Shown here: in pieces, positions 52,501 through 62,122 of the stretch | Layout: each line of letters opens with the position of its first letter | Position numbering within the stretch: position 1 is the first letter of the stretch | Assembly (NCBI RefSeq): GCF_026344005.1 | Contig: NZ_JAPKNH010000002.1 | Coordinates: 62,001-126,000, forward strand | Length of the DNA: 64,000 nucleotides | Direction: 5' to 3' | From: Kaistia terrae | GTDB taxonomy: Bacteria; Pseudomonadota; Alphaproteobacteria; Rhizobiales; Kaistiaceae | Position numbers and translations under genes: made by a program | Notes under the pieces: generated by a model | Databases searched by the model: none | The model's input: only the letters and a program-made list of their open reading frames with translations | Told to the model about the DNA's origin: nothing

Positions 52501-53775
52501 ATGATTACGAGACGGAGCTTGTTGAAAGCCTCGGCGGCGACGGGTTTCACCCTTGCCACTTCGGGCCTTGCCGCCCCTGCCATCGCGCAGGGCGCCAAGA
52601 TCCGGCTGGGCTATGTTTCGCCGCAGACCGGCCCGCTGGCCGGCTTCGCGGAGAGCGACGCGTATAACATAAAGGCATTTCTGGATTCCGACGCTGGCAA
52701 GAATTTCGAGGTCATCGTCAAGGACAGCCAGTCGAACCCGAACCGCGCGGCGGAGGTGGCGAAAAGCCTGATCGTCGACGACGAAATCAATCTGATGCTC
52801 GTCGGTTCGACGCCGGAAAACACCAATCCTGTCGCCACCACCTGCGAAGCGGAAGGGATGCCCGTCATCTCGACCACGGCGCCGTGGCAGCCCTGGTTCA
52901 TCGGCCAGCAGGGCAATCCGGGCGACCCGTCGACGTGGAAGCCGTTCGACTTCGCCTTCCACTATTTCTGGGGGCTGGAAGACATCATCGCCGTCTATAC
53001 CGGCATGTGGAAGCAGCTCGACACCAATGGCAAGGTCGGCGGCCTGTTCCCGAACGATGCCGACGGCAATGCCTGGGGCGACCCGAAGAACGGCCTGAAG
53101 CCTGGCCTGGAAGCGGCCGGCTTCAGCCTGACCGATCCCGGCCGCTACCAGAACCTCTCGGATGATTTCACCGCGCAGGTCAATGCGTTCAAGGCAGCCA
53201 ATGCCGAGATCGTCACCGGCGTCGTGATCCCGCCTGACTTCACCACCTTCTGGAACCAGGCGCGTCAGCAGGGCTTCAAGCCGAAGGCCGTGACGGTGGC
53301 CAAGGCGATCCTATTCCCGCAATCGGTCGAGACACTGGGCGATGCGGGCCACAACCTGTCCTCGGAAGTCTGGTGGTCGGCCTCGCATCCGTTCAAGTCG
53401 TCGATCACGGGGCAGAGTTCGGCCGAGCTGGCGGCGGATTTCACCGCCAAGACCAAGCGCCCCTGGACGCAGCCGATCGGCTTCTCCCATTCGCTGTTCG
53501 AAGTGGCGGCGAATGTCATGGGCCGGGTCTCGGATCCGACCGATGCCGAGGCGATCGCGGCCGCCATTGCCGCCACCGACATGTCGACGGTCGTCGGCAA
53601 GGTGGCGTGGAACGGCGTCGGCGTGCCGCCCTTCGCGGCGAAGAACGTCTGCAAGACGCCGCTTGTCGGCGGTCAGTGGCGGAAGAAGGACGGCGGCGGC
53701 TTCGATCTGGTGATCGTCGAGAACGCCACCGCTCCCGAGATCCCCACCGCCGGCAAGATGGAAGCCCTGGCCTGA
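52501..53775 (+). CDS. Branched-chain-type ABC substrate-binding protein, Tat-exported, system 1
   Basis: The 424-residue periplasmic binding protein has a Tat signal (TRRSLLKASAATGF, cleavage probably after AIAQ) and the type I LivJ-like fold (IRLGYVSPQTGPLAGF, then KDSQSNPNRAAEVAKSL). GGGAGGAGG precedes the ATG. It delivers a ligand to the permease encoded downstream and is paralogous to the protein at 60793. The context suggests an aromatic acid or phenol rather than an amino acid. A strong hairpin follows its stop. Confidence 0.9.
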   Translation: MITRRSLLKASAATGFTLATSGLAAPAIAQGAKIRLGYVSPQTGPLAGFAESDAYNIKAFLDSDAGKNFEVIVKDSQSNPNRAAEVAKSLIVDDEINLMLVGSTPENTNPVATTCEAEGMPVISTTAPWQPWFIGQQGNPGDPSTWKPFDFAFHYFWGLEDIIAVYTGMWKQLDTNGKVGGLFPNDADGNAWGDPKNGLKPGLEAAGFSLTDPGRYQNLSDDFTAQVNAFKAANAEIVTGVVIPPDFTTFWNQARQQGFKPKAVTVAKAILFPQSVETLGDAGHNLSSEVWWSASHPFKSSITGQSSAELAADFTAKTKRPWTQPIGFSHSLFEVAANVMGRVSDPTDAEAIAAAIAATDMSTVVGKVAWNGVGVPPFAAKNVCKTPLVGGQWRKKDGGGFDLVIVENATAPEIPTAGKMEALA

Positions 53776-53778
53776 ATT

Positions 53779-53813
53779 GGATCGGGGGCGGCGCAGGTCG
53801 CCGCCCCCGATCC
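53779..53813. terminator. Intercistronic hairpin after binding protein gene
   Basis: GGATCGGGGGCGGCG (53779-53793) and its exact complement (53799-53813) form a 15-bp stem with a 5-base loop, 3 bases after the stop. It lies inside the operon, so it more likely stabilises the upstream mRNA or attenuates read-through than ends the transcript. Confidence 0.65.
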
Positions 53814-53848
53814 ATCCGGCTCCCAAGGTGCGCCCAAGGATGGCAGCA

Positions 53849-54565
53849 ATGATACTCAGGCTTGAAAATGTCTCGAAGTCGTTCGGGGCGCTGAAGGTTA
53901 CGGATGCCGTGACCGTTTCTGTGCCGCGCGGCGAAGCCTTGGGCATCATCGGCCCGAACGGGGCCGGCAAGTCGACGCTGTTCAACCTGATCACCGGCAA
54001 TGTGCTGGCGAATGAAGGCCGCATCGAATTCCTCGGCCGTGACGTCACCCGCGCTCCCGCGATGGAGCGTGTGCGGATGGGCGTTGGCCGCAGCTTCCAG
54101 ATCCCGCAGCCTTTCGAGGGGCTCACCGTGTTCGAGAACCTGCTCACCGCCGCCGCCTTCGGTCGGGGCGGACGCGAGGCCGACATGGTCGATGCCTGCG
54201 CGCGCATCCTCGAGGAGACCGAGCTTCTGAAGAAGGCGAATGTCGTCGCCGGCTCGCTCAGCCTGCTCGACCGCAAGCGGCTGGAGCTTGCCCGGGCGCT
54301 CGCGACCGGGCCGGAACTGCTGTTGCTCGACGAGATTGCTGGCGGTCTGACCGAGGGCGAATGCAAGGCGCTGGTTGAAACGATCCGCGCCATCCATGCG
54401 CGCGGCACCACGATCATCTGGATCGAGCATGTGCTGCATGCGCTGACTTCAGTGGTCGAGCGGCTGCTTGTGCTGGATTTTGGCCGCGTCATCGGCATCG
54501 GCGCGCCGGACGAAATCATGGCCTCGAAGGAAGTGCGCGAGATCTATCTGGGGCTAGAGGTTTGA
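53849..54565 (+). CDS. ABC transporter ATP-binding protein (LivG-like), system 1
   Basis: The 238-residue ATPase has Walker A GPNGAGKSTLFN, the LivG-type insertion with GVGRSFQIPQPF, a reduced signature SLSLLDRKRLELARAL, Walker B LLLLDEIAGGL and the His in WIEHVLHAL. ATG 53849 has AAGGA eight bases upstream; ATG 53840 is nine bases earlier. It is coupled to the LivF-like gene and energises the importer of system 1. Confidence 0.92.
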   Translation: MILRLENVSKSFGALKVTDAVTVSVPRGEALGIIGPNGAGKSTLFNLITGNVLANEGRIEFLGRDVTRAPAMERVRMGVGRSFQIPQPFEGLTVFENLLTAAAFGRGGREADMVDACARILEETELLKKANVVAGSLSLLDRKRLELARALATGPELLLLDEIAGGLTEGECKALVETIRAIHARGTTIIWIEHVLHALTSVVERLLVLDFGRVIGIGAPDEIMASKEVREIYLGLEV

Positions 54566-55269
54566 TGCTGCTTCAAACCCACGGCCTCACCGCGAATTAC
54601 GGCCAGTTCCGCGCCCTGTTCGGCGTGGATATCGCCGTCGCCGCGGGCGAATGCGTGGCGATCATCGGCGCCAACGGCGCTGGCAAGTCGACGCTGATGC
54701 GCGCGATCACCGGCGTGATCCGCAACGAACCGGCCATGGTGCTGCACCGGGGCGAGCCGATCGGCGCGCTGTCCTCGGCCGAGGTGATGAAGCGCGGCAT
54801 CGCGATGGTGCCAGAGGGCCGCCGGCTGTTTCCCTCGCTCAGCGTGGAGGAAAACCTCCTGATCGGCGGGCAGGTGCGCAAGGCGCCGGGCCCGTGGAAC
54901 CTGGAGGCGATCTACGAGCTGTTTCCGATCCTGCGCGAGCGGCGCAGGAATCCCGGTACCGCGCTTTCCGGCGGCCAGCAGCAGATGGTGGCGATCGGCC
55001 GGGCGCTGATGTCGAACCCCGAACTGCTGCTTTGCGATGAGATCAGCCTTGGCCTCGCGCCGGTAGTCATCCGCGACATCTACGCCGCCCTGCCGAAGAT
55101 CCGCGCTGGCGGCGCCGCGATCGTCGTGGTCGAGCAGGATATCGGCAAGGCGCTCGCCGTCGCCGACCGCGTCTATTGCATGATGGAAGGCCGCGTGACG
55201 CTGACGGCGAAGGCCGCCGACGTCAGCCGCCAGCAGATCCACACCGCCTATTTCGGGGAGGCGGCATGA
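54565..55269 (+). CDS. ABC transporter ATP-binding protein (LivF-like), system 1
   Basis: The 234-residue ATPase has Walker A GANGAGKSTLM, signature LSGGQQQMVAIGRAL, Walker B LLLCDEISLGLAP and the His-loop region VVVEQDIGKAL (Gln replaces the usual His, as is common in LivF). Its ATG overlaps the previous stop. It forms the second nucleotide-binding subunit with the LivG-like protein. Confidence 0.92.
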   Translation: MLLQTHGLTANYGQFRALFGVDIAVAAGECVAIIGANGAGKSTLMRAITGVIRNEPAMVLHRGEPIGALSSAEVMKRGIAMVPEGRRLFPSLSVEENLLIGGQVRKAPGPWNLEAIYELFPILRERRRNPGTALSGGQQQMVAIGRALMSNPELLLCDEISLGLAPVVIRDIYAALPKIRAGGAAIVVVEQDIGKALAVADRVYCMMEGRVTLTAKAADVSRQQIHTAYFGEAA

Positions 55270-56129
55270 TCTGGCTCGACACCCTGGTGCAGGGCATTCT
55301 TCTCGGCGGACTCTATGCGCTATTCGCGGCGGGCCTCAGCCTCGTCTTCGGCATCATGCGGCTGGTCAATCTCGCGCATGGCGACCTCATCGTCTTCGCC
55401 GCCTATCTGGTGCTGATGGGCGTCACGCTGCTCGGCCTGTCGCCGTGGATCGCGGCGCTCGTCGCGATGCCGCTGATGTTCGGGCTGGGCTGGCTGCTGC
55501 AGACCGTGGTGCTGAACCGGGTGCTCGGCAAGGACATCCTGCCGCCGCTGCTCGTCACTTTCGGCCTGTCGGTCGCGCTGCAGAACGGCCTGCTCGAGGC
55601 CTTCTCTGCCGACAGCCGCCGCATTCCGGCGGGCAGCCTCGAAGGCGCTTCGCTCGATCTCGGGCTGGTGACGGTCGGCGTGATGCCGCTGCTCACTTTC
55701 GCCTCGGCGATCGTCGTCATCGTCGCCCTGAACGGCCTTTTCTACCACACCGCGCTCGGCCGGGCGTTTCGCGCCACCTCGGACGACGCCGTGACGGCGG
55801 GGCTGATGGGGATCGAGCCGAAGCGGATCTTCGCCATGGCGACCGGCATCGCCATGGTCGTGGTGACGATCGCCGCGCTCTATCTCGGCATGCGCTCCAA
55901 TTTCGATCCGTCGATCGGCCCGGCGCGACTGATCTACGCCTTCGAGGCGGTGATCATCGGCGGCCTCGGCAGCCTGTGGGGGACGCTGGCCGGCGGCGTG
56001 ATCATCGGCGTCGCGCAGACATTCGGCGCTGCGGTGAACCCGGAATGGCAGATCCTCGCCGGCCACATCGCCTTCCTGGTCGTGATGCTGCTCAAGCCGC
56101 GCGGGCTGTTCCCGCGCGCCGTGGATTGA
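55266..56129 (+). CDS. ABC transporter permease (LivH-like), system 1
   Basis: The 287-residue permease has about eight hydrophobic segments and starts MIWLDTLVQGILLGGLYALFAAGLS. The family motif IMRLVNLAHGDLIVFAAY is present. Its ATG overlaps the LivF stop as ATGA. It works with the LivM-like protein encoded next. Confidence 0.92.
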   Translation: MIWLDTLVQGILLGGLYALFAAGLSLVFGIMRLVNLAHGDLIVFAAYLVLMGVTLLGLSPWIAALVAMPLMFGLGWLLQTVVLNRVLGKDILPPLLVTFGLSVALQNGLLEAFSADSRRIPAGSLEGASLDLGLVTVGVMPLLTFASAIVVIVALNGLFYHTALGRAFRATSDDAVTAGLMGIEPKRIFAMATGIAMVVVTIAALYLGMRSNFDPSIGPARLIYAFEAVIIGGLGSLWGTLAGGVIIGVAQTFGAAVNPEWQILAGHIAFLVVMLLKPRGLFPRAVD

Positions 56130-56136
56130 GGGCGGC

Positions 56137-57186
56137 ATGTACAGACTGACAACCCGAACCCGCGCCGGAACCGCCACAGCGATCGCCGTGCTGGTCCTCG
56201 TCATCGCCGGAATGGCGCTGCCGGCCTTCGCCTCGCGCGGCGTCATCCAGGACCTGTTCTTCATCCTCACCATGCTGACGCTGGCGCAGATCTGGAACCT
56301 GCTCGCCGGCTATGGCGGCCTCGTCTCGGTCGGCCAGCAGGCCTTTGTCGGCATCGGCGCCTATGCGATGTTCGCCGGCGTCATCCTGCTTGGCTGGAAC
56401 CCGGTCTGGGCGATTCCGCTCGGCGGACTCGCGGCGCTCCTGCTGGCGATCCCGACCGCCTATTTCGCCTTTCGTCTGCAGGGCGCCTATTTCGCCATCG
56501 GCACCTGGGTGATCGCCGAGGTGACGCGCCTACTGGTCGCGCAGTGGAAGACGCTCGGCGGCGGTACCGGCACGTCGCTGCCGCGCGAGGCGACCAGCAA
56601 CATCCTCGGCACGGATCTGATCCGCGCGCTGTTCAGCGTCCGCGAGGCGGCGGCACGCGACATCCTCGCTTACTGGCTGGCGCTGGTGCTCGTCGTCGCC
56701 GTGACCGGCGGGATCTACTGGCTGCTGCGCAGCCGGCTCGGCCTGGCGCTCTCCGCCGTGCGCGACAATGTCGAGGCGGCGCGCTCTGTCGGCGTCGATG
56801 CGGGACGGATCAAATGGGCGGTCTTCCTGATCGCCGCCGCCGCCACCGGGCTAACCGGCGCGCTGATCTTCATGCAGACGGCACGGATCTCGCCGGATGC
56901 CGCCTTCGCGGTCACCGACTGGACCGCCTACGTCATTTTCATCGTCGTCATCGGCGGCATCGGCACCATCGAGGGGCCGATCCTCGGCGTGCTCGTCTTC
57001 TTCGTCCTGCGCTCGGCGCTGGCCGATTACGGCAGCTGGTACCTGATGACGCTCGGGCTGATCGCCATTGCCGTGATGCTGTTCGCGCCAAAGGGGCTGT
57101 GGGGGCTGATCTCCGCCCGCAGCGGCCTGCACCTATTTCCCGTCCGCCGCAAGCTGGTCGGGTTGAAGATCGAGGGAGGAATTTGA
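56137..57186 (+). CDS. ABC transporter permease (LivM-like), system 1
   Basis: The 349-residue permease has the LivM motif IWNLLAGYGGLVSVGQQAFVG, multiple membrane segments and the loop RDNVEAARSVGVDAGRIKW. It is seven bases after the LivH-like gene and its stop overlaps the start of the FAD monooxygenase, so uptake and the first catabolic step are co-expressed. Confidence 0.92.
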   Translation: MYRLTTRTRAGTATAIAVLVLVIAGMALPAFASRGVIQDLFFILTMLTLAQIWNLLAGYGGLVSVGQQAFVGIGAYAMFAGVILLGWNPVWAIPLGGLAALLLAIPTAYFAFRLQGAYFAIGTWVIAEVTRLLVAQWKTLGGGTGTSLPREATSNILGTDLIRALFSVREAAARDILAYWLALVLVVAVTGGIYWLLRSRLGLALSAVRDNVEAARSVGVDAGRIKWAVFLIAAAATGLTGALIFMQTARISPDAAFAVTDWTAYVIFIVVIGGIGTIEGPILGVLVFFVLRSALADYGSWYLMTLGLIAIAVMLFAPKGLWGLISARSGLHLFPVRRKLVGLKIEGGI

Positions 57187-58940
57187 TGGTCGATATCGAA
57201 ACCGACGTGCTGATCGTGGGAACGGGCCCGGCTGGCTCGGCCACGGCGGCGCTGCTTTCCAGCTATGGCGTCGCCAACATGGTGGTGAACCGCTACCGCT
57301 GGCTGTCCAACACGCCGCGCGCCCACATCACCAACCAGCGCACGATGGAAGTGCTGCGCGACCTCGGCCCGGACGTCGAGGCGGAAGCCGTGATGCACGC
57401 CTCGCCGCAGGAACTGATGGGCGAGAACGTGTTCTGCGAAAGCCTGGCCGGCGAGGAGATCGGCCGCATGAAGAGCTGGGGCATGCACCCGCTCTCGAAG
57501 GCCGAGCATCTGCTGTCGTCGCCGTCGCTGATGAACGACCTGCCGCAGACCTTCATGGAGCCGATCCTGTTCAAGACGGCCTGCTCGCGCGGCACGCAGG
57601 CACGGATGAGTACGGAATATGTGAGCCACGTCCAGGATGCGGACGGCGTCACCACCACCTGCCGCGACCGGCTCTCGGGCAAGGATTTCACCGTTCGCTC
57701 GAAGTTCCTGGTCGGCGCCGATGGCGGCAATTCGCTCGTCGCCGAGCATCTGGGCCTGCCGTTCGAGGGCAAGATGGGCGTCGGCGGCTCGATGAACATC
57801 CTGTTCCGCGCCGACCTCTCGAAATATGTCGCTCATCGACCGAGCGTCCTCTACTGGGTGATGCAGCCCGGCGCCGACGTCGGCGGCATCGGCATGGGCC
57901 TCGTGCGCATGGTCCGCCCCTGGAACGAGTGGCTGATCGTCTGGGGCTATGACATCAACCAGCCGCCGCCGGTGGTGACGCCGGAACTGGCCACCGAGGT
58001 CGCGCGCCAGCTGGTTGGCGATCCCGCGCTCGAGATCGAGCTGCTCGGCGCCAATACCTGGACCGTGAACAACTGCTTCGCGACCGAGATGCAGAAAGGC
58101 CGCGTTTTCATCATGGGCGATGCCGCGCACCGGCATCCGCCGTCGAACGGCCTCGGCTCCAACACCTCGATCCAGGACGGCTTCAACCTCGCCTGGAAGC
58201 TCGCCAAGGTGGTCAAAGGCCAGGCTGGCCTCGGCCTGCTCGACAGCTACACCGTCGAGCGCGCGCCGATCGCGCGCCAGATCGTGACGCGCGCCAACCA
58301 GTCGATCGGCGAGTTCGGGCCGATCTTCGAGGCCCTCGGCATGGATGGCGGCGTCGACCACGAGAAGATCCAGAAGAATATGGGCGCGCGCTGCGACGCG
58401 ACCGCCGCCGGCGAAGCGCAGCGCGAAGCACTGCGCAAGGCGATGGCCTTCAAGAAATACGAGTTCGACGCGCATGGCGTCGAGATGAACCAGCGCTATG
58501 CCTCGAATGCCGCAGTGACAGACGGCCAGGCGGAGCCGGCCTTCGAGAAGGATCGCGAACTGCACTATGCGCCGACGACCTGGCCCGGCGCGCGGCTGCC
58601 GCATGTCTGGGTGTTCGAGCGCTCGGGCCGCAAGGTCTCGACGCTCGATCTCTGCGGCCATGGCGAATTCACCATCCTGACCGGCATTGGCGGCGAAGCG
58701 TGGGTCGAGGCGGCCGAGACGGTCGGCGCGGAGCTCGGCCTGCCGATCCGCACCCAGGTGATCGGGCCGCGTCGCGGCGTCGAGGATCATACCGGCGACT
58801 GGGCCCGCGCCAGCGAGATCCGCGACGCCGGCTGCCTGCTCGTCCGGCCAGACCATCACGTCGCCTGGCGTTCGGAGACGCTTGCCGCCGATCCGGCGGC
58901 CGAACTGCGCCGCGTCCTTAAATCCGTACTCGCGCGCTGA
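57186..58940 (+). CDS. FAD-dependent phenol/resorcinol-type monooxygenase
   Basis: The 584-residue flavoprotein hydroxylases a phenolic ring with NAD(P)H and O2. It has the Rossmann motif VGTGPAGSATAALL (11-24), the DG motif VGADGGNSLVAEHLG and the GD motif FIMGDAAHRHPPSNGLG for FAD, with a C-terminal thioredoxin-like extension from about residue 480. This is the layout of TfdB/PheA and resorcinol hydroxylases. Its start overlaps the LivM stop, and the intradiol dioxygenase follows 10 bases later, so the likely product is hydroxyquinol or a substituted form. Exact substrate is unproven. Confidence 0.9.
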   Translation: MVDIETDVLIVGTGPAGSATAALLSSYGVANMVVNRYRWLSNTPRAHITNQRTMEVLRDLGPDVEAEAVMHASPQELMGENVFCESLAGEEIGRMKSWGMHPLSKAEHLLSSPSLMNDLPQTFMEPILFKTACSRGTQARMSTEYVSHVQDADGVTTTCRDRLSGKDFTVRSKFLVGADGGNSLVAEHLGLPFEGKMGVGGSMNILFRADLSKYVAHRPSVLYWVMQPGADVGGIGMGLVRMVRPWNEWLIVWGYDINQPPPVVTPELATEVARQLVGDPALEIELLGANTWTVNNCFATEMQKGRVFIMGDAAHRHPPSNGLGSNTSIQDGFNLAWKLAKVVKGQAGLGLLDSYTVERAPIARQIVTRANQSIGEFGPIFEALGMDGGVDHEKIQKNMGARCDATAAGEAQREALRKAMAFKKYEFDAHGVEMNQRYASNAAVTDGQAEPAFEKDRELHYAPTTWPGARLPHVWVFERSGRKVSTLDLCGHGEFTILTGIGGEAWVEAAETVGAELGLPIRTQVIGPRRGVEDHTGDWARASEIRDAGCLLVRPDHHVAWRSETLAADPAAELRRVLKSVLAR

Positions 58941-58950
58941 GGAAGATCGC

Positions 58951-59838
58951 ATGATCGACGAACACGAATACGGCTATTTCACCGAGGCGAACTCCGCCGA
59001 GGTCGTCGTGGCGCGCAACAAGAACGCTGGCGACGCGCGCCTTCAGCAGGTGATGGAGGTCATCACCCGCAAGCTGCACGAGGCGGTGAAGGAGATCGAG
59101 CCGACCCAGGAGGAATGGTTCGCCGCCATCCTGTTCCTCACCCAGACGGGGCAGATCTGCAACGACTGGCGCCAGGAATACATCCTGCTGTCGGACGTGC
59201 TCGGCGTCTCGATGCTGGTCGACGCCATCAACAACCGCAAGCCGTCCGGCGCTTCGGAATCGACGGTGCTCGGGCCGTTCCATGTCGCCGACGCGCCGGA
59301 ACTGCCGATGGGCTTCAACATCTGCCTCGACCAGAAGGGCGAGCCGATGTTCGTGCATGGCCGCATCCTCGACACCGAGGGCAAGCCGATCGCGGGGGCC
59401 AAGATCGACGTCTGGCAGGCGAATGACGAAGGCTTCTATGACGTGCAGCAGCAGGGCATCCAGCCCGAGTTCAACCTGCGCGGCGTGTTCCGCACCGATG
59501 CCGACGGACGCTACTGGTTCCGGGGCGTGAAGCCGAAATACTACCCGATTCCGGATGACGGCCCGGTCGGCAAGCTGCTCGGCGCGCTCGGACGCCATCC
59601 GTACCGGCCGGCGCATCTCCACTACATCGTCGAGGCCGAGGGCTTCGACGCGCTGACCACGCACATCTTCGATCCCGACGATCCGTACATCAATTCCGAC
59701 GCCGTCTTCGGCGTGAAGGAAAGCCTGCTGGCCGAGTTCCGCAGGGTTGAGGATGCGCAGGCGGCAGCGAAGGTCGATGTCGAGGCGCCGTTCTACGACG
59801 TCGAATTCGATTTCGTGCTGTCGCGCAAGAAGCAGTGA
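58951..59838 (+). CDS. Hydroxyquinol 1,2-dioxygenase-like intradiol dioxygenase, copy 2
   Basis: The 295-residue enzyme has the intradiol layout with N-terminal helices, then ESTVLGPFHVADAPELP, iron ligands Tyr (in EGFYDVQQ), Tyr (in KPKYYPIPDDG) and the His pair in RPAHLHY. These features match hydroxyquinol 1,2-dioxygenases. GAGGAAG precedes ATG 58951; the longer frame from 58882 overlaps the monooxygenase. Together with the upstream hydroxylase and the maleylacetate reductase it completes a hydroxyquinol pathway. Confidence 0.92.
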   Translation: MIDEHEYGYFTEANSAEVVVARNKNAGDARLQQVMEVITRKLHEAVKEIEPTQEEWFAAILFLTQTGQICNDWRQEYILLSDVLGVSMLVDAINNRKPSGASESTVLGPFHVADAPELPMGFNICLDQKGEPMFVHGRILDTEGKPIAGAKIDVWQANDEGFYDVQQQGIQPEFNLRGVFRTDADGRYWFRGVKPKYYPIPDDGPVGKLLGALGRHPYRPAHLHYIVEAEGFDALTTHIFDPDDPYINSDAVFGVKESLLAEFRRVEDAQAAAKVDVEAPFYDVEFDFVLSRKKQ

Positions 59839-59901
59839 CCGTGCCGCGGGCGCGGGGAGGCGCCTGTATGCCGGTCTTCATGGAATAAACGGGAGGAAAC
59901 A

Positions 59902-60720
59902 ATGGCCGCACTGGAAAAGATGTTCGACGTCAGGGGCAAGTCGGTGATCGTCACCGGCGGCGCCAGCGGCATCGGCCGGGCCTATGCCGAGATCATGGCC
60001 GAGCATGGCGCCCGGGTTTGCATCTTCGATATCGATGCCGAGGGCTCGGCGCGGCTTGTCTCCGAGATGACGGCCAAGGGCTGGGACGTCTGGTCCCAGA
60101 CGGTCGATGTAAGCGACCGCCCGGCCATGGCGGCAGCCTTCGACGCTGTCGCCGCGAAGCATGACCGCATCGATACGGTGTTCGCCAATGCAGGCATTGA
60201 TCCCGGTCCCGGCTTCAACACCGTGACCGGCGAGCGCTATCCGGGCGGGGCGATCGAGAACATCCCCGACGAGCAGTGGGATCGCGGCATCGAGCTCAAT
60301 CTGAACTCGGTCTACACGACGGTGAAGAACGCCGTCCGTCACATGAAGCCGAATGGCGGCGGCGAGATCATCGTCACCTCGTCGATCGCCTCGCTGATCA
60401 ACGAGAGCATCGTCGGCACGTCCTACATGCCGGCCAAGGCGGCGGTGAACCACTTCGTGCGCCACATGGCGATGGAGCTCGGCGCCTATGGCATCCGCGT
60501 CAACGCGATCCTGCCGGGCCCGTTCATCACCAACATTGCAGGCGGAAGGCTGCGCAACAAGGCCGACCGCGCCGCCTTCGAGAGCCAGTCGCTGATCGGG
60601 CGCATCGGCGACATCGAGGACATCAAGGGTTTGGCCTTGCTGCTCGCGTCGCCCGCCGGCTCGTTTTTCACCGGCTCGCTGATCGTCATCGACGGCGGGT
60701 CCCTGACGCGCATGACCTGA
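59902..60720 (+). CDS. Short-chain dehydrogenase/reductase in the catabolic operon
   Basis: The 272-residue SDR has TGGASGIG, IFDIDAEG, FANAG and the catalytic YMPAK after a Ser in TSSIASL. GGGAGGAA precedes the ATG. It lies between the second intradiol dioxygenase and the second binding protein. It may oxidise a side-chain alcohol or reduce a keto intermediate of the pathway; the substrate is not evident from sequence. Confidence 0.88.
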   Translation: MAALEKMFDVRGKSVIVTGGASGIGRAYAEIMAEHGARVCIFDIDAEGSARLVSEMTAKGWDVWSQTVDVSDRPAMAAAFDAVAAKHDRIDTVFANAGIDPGPGFNTVTGERYPGGAIENIPDEQWDRGIELNLNSVYTTVKNAVRHMKPNGGGEIIVTSSIASLINESIVGTSYMPAKAAVNHFVRHMAMELGAYGIRVNAILPGPFITNIAGGRLRNKADRAAFESQSLIGRIGDIEDIKGLALLLASPAGSFFTGSLIVIDGGSLTRMT

Positions 60721-60792
60721 GATTTCGACCTGAGGCCGGCGTCGTCGAGGAGGGCGGGGCCGGAGACACCTTATCAACGGGAGGGAACGACA

Positions 60793-62100
60793 ATGACCTA
60801 CTACAACAAGCTGGTGAAATCCGGCATTCGCCCCAGCCGGCGAGCCATGCTCAAGGGCCTCGGCGCCAGCGTCGCGGCCAGCACGCTGGCCTTGCCGGGC
60901 TATGCCCGCGCCGCCAATGCCGGCACGATCAAGGTCGGCTATCTGAGCCCGACCACCGGCCCGCTTGCCCTGTTCGGCGAGACCGACGGCTACACGCTGG
61001 GGAAGATCCGCGCGCTGCTCGGCGGCCAGATCCAGGCCGCCAATGGCGACACCTACGCCATCGAGATCCTCGATCGCGACAGCCAGTCCAATCCGAACAA
61101 GGCTGCCGAGATTGCCGGCAACCTGATCCTGAACGACGAGATCCACCTGCTCGTCCCGGCCTCGACCACCGACACCATCCTGCCGGCGGCCGAGCAGGCC
61201 GAACTCTACGAGACGCCCTGCATCTCGTCCGGCGCGCCCTGGCAGGCGGTCGTCTTCCCGCGCGGCGGCGGCAAGCAGACCTTCGAATGGACCAACCACT
61301 TTTTCTGGGGCCTCGACGAGGCGCTGAACACCTTCGTCGGTCTCTGGAACCAGCTCGAGACCAACAAGAAGGTCGGCATGCTGTTCCCGCAGAACATCGA
61401 TGGCGAGACCTGGGGCAACGAGGAATACGGCCTGCCTGTGCCGACCCGCAAAGCCGGCTACGAAGTCGTCGTGCCGGGCTATTTCCAGCCGCGCACCAAT
61501 GATTTCTCGGCCCAGATCGCCGAGTTCAAGAAGAACAATTGCGAGATCATCGGTGGCATCACCTATCCCGACGATCTGAAGACCTTCGTCACCCAGTGCA
61601 ACCAGCAGGGCTACAAGCCGAAGGCGATCACGGTGGCGGCAGCACTGCTGTTCCCCGGCGGCGTCGAGGCGATGGGTCCGCTCGGCAACGGCATGTCGTC
61701 GGAAGTGTGGTGGACGCCGGCCTTCCCGTTCAAGTCGTCGCTCACCGGCCAGGTCAGCCAGGACATCGCCACCCAGTGGGAGGCCGATACCAAGCGCCAG
61801 TGGACCCAGCCGCTCGGCTATTCGCATGCGCTGCTCGAAGTCGCGATCGACATCCTCAAGCGCTCGTCCAACCCGCTCGACCGCGAGGCCAACCGCGATG
61901 CGATGGCCGCGACCGACCTGCAGACGCTGGTCGGCCACATCAAGTTCGACGGCTCGCCGCACAAGAACATCTGCAAGACGCCGATCTTCGGCGGCCAGTG
62001 GGTGAAGGGCGCGAAGTGGCCCTACGACCTGAAGATCGTCGACAACACGGTCAATCAGCTCTTCGCGCCGCAGCAGAAGATCCAGCCGATCGTCTGGTGA
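60793..62100 (+). CDS. Branched-chain-type ABC substrate-binding protein, Tat-exported, system 2
   Basis: The 435-residue protein is a paralogue of the binding protein at 52501 (VGYLSPTTGPLALF, DRDSQSNPNKAAEIAGNL, SSEVWWTPAFPFKSS). A Tat-like signal is present (SRRAMLKGLGASVAAS, cleavage near GYARA). GGGAGGGAACGACA precedes ATG 60793. It serves the second importer, whose ATPases follow directly. The ligand is probably related to, but different from, that of system 1. Confidence 0.9.
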   Translation: MTYYNKLVKSGIRPSRRAMLKGLGASVAASTLALPGYARAANAGTIKVGYLSPTTGPLALFGETDGYTLGKIRALLGGQIQAANGDTYAIEILDRDSQSNPNKAAEIAGNLILNDEIHLLVPASTTDTILPAAEQAELYETPCISSGAPWQAVVFPRGGGKQTFEWTNHFFWGLDEALNTFVGLWNQLETNKKVGMLFPQNIDGETWGNEEYGLPVPTRKAGYEVVVPGYFQPRTNDFSAQIAEFKKNNCEIIGGITYPDDLKTFVTQCNQQGYKPKAITVAAALLFPGGVEAMGPLGNGMSSEVWWTPAFPFKSSLTGQVSQDIATQWEADTKRQWTQPLGYSHALLEVAIDILKRSSNPLDREANRDAMAATDLQTLVGHIKFDGSPHKNICKTPIFGGQWVKGAKWPYDLKIVDNTVNQLFAPQQKIQPIVW

Positions 62101-62122
62101 CATGAGACAGGACGCGGGGACA

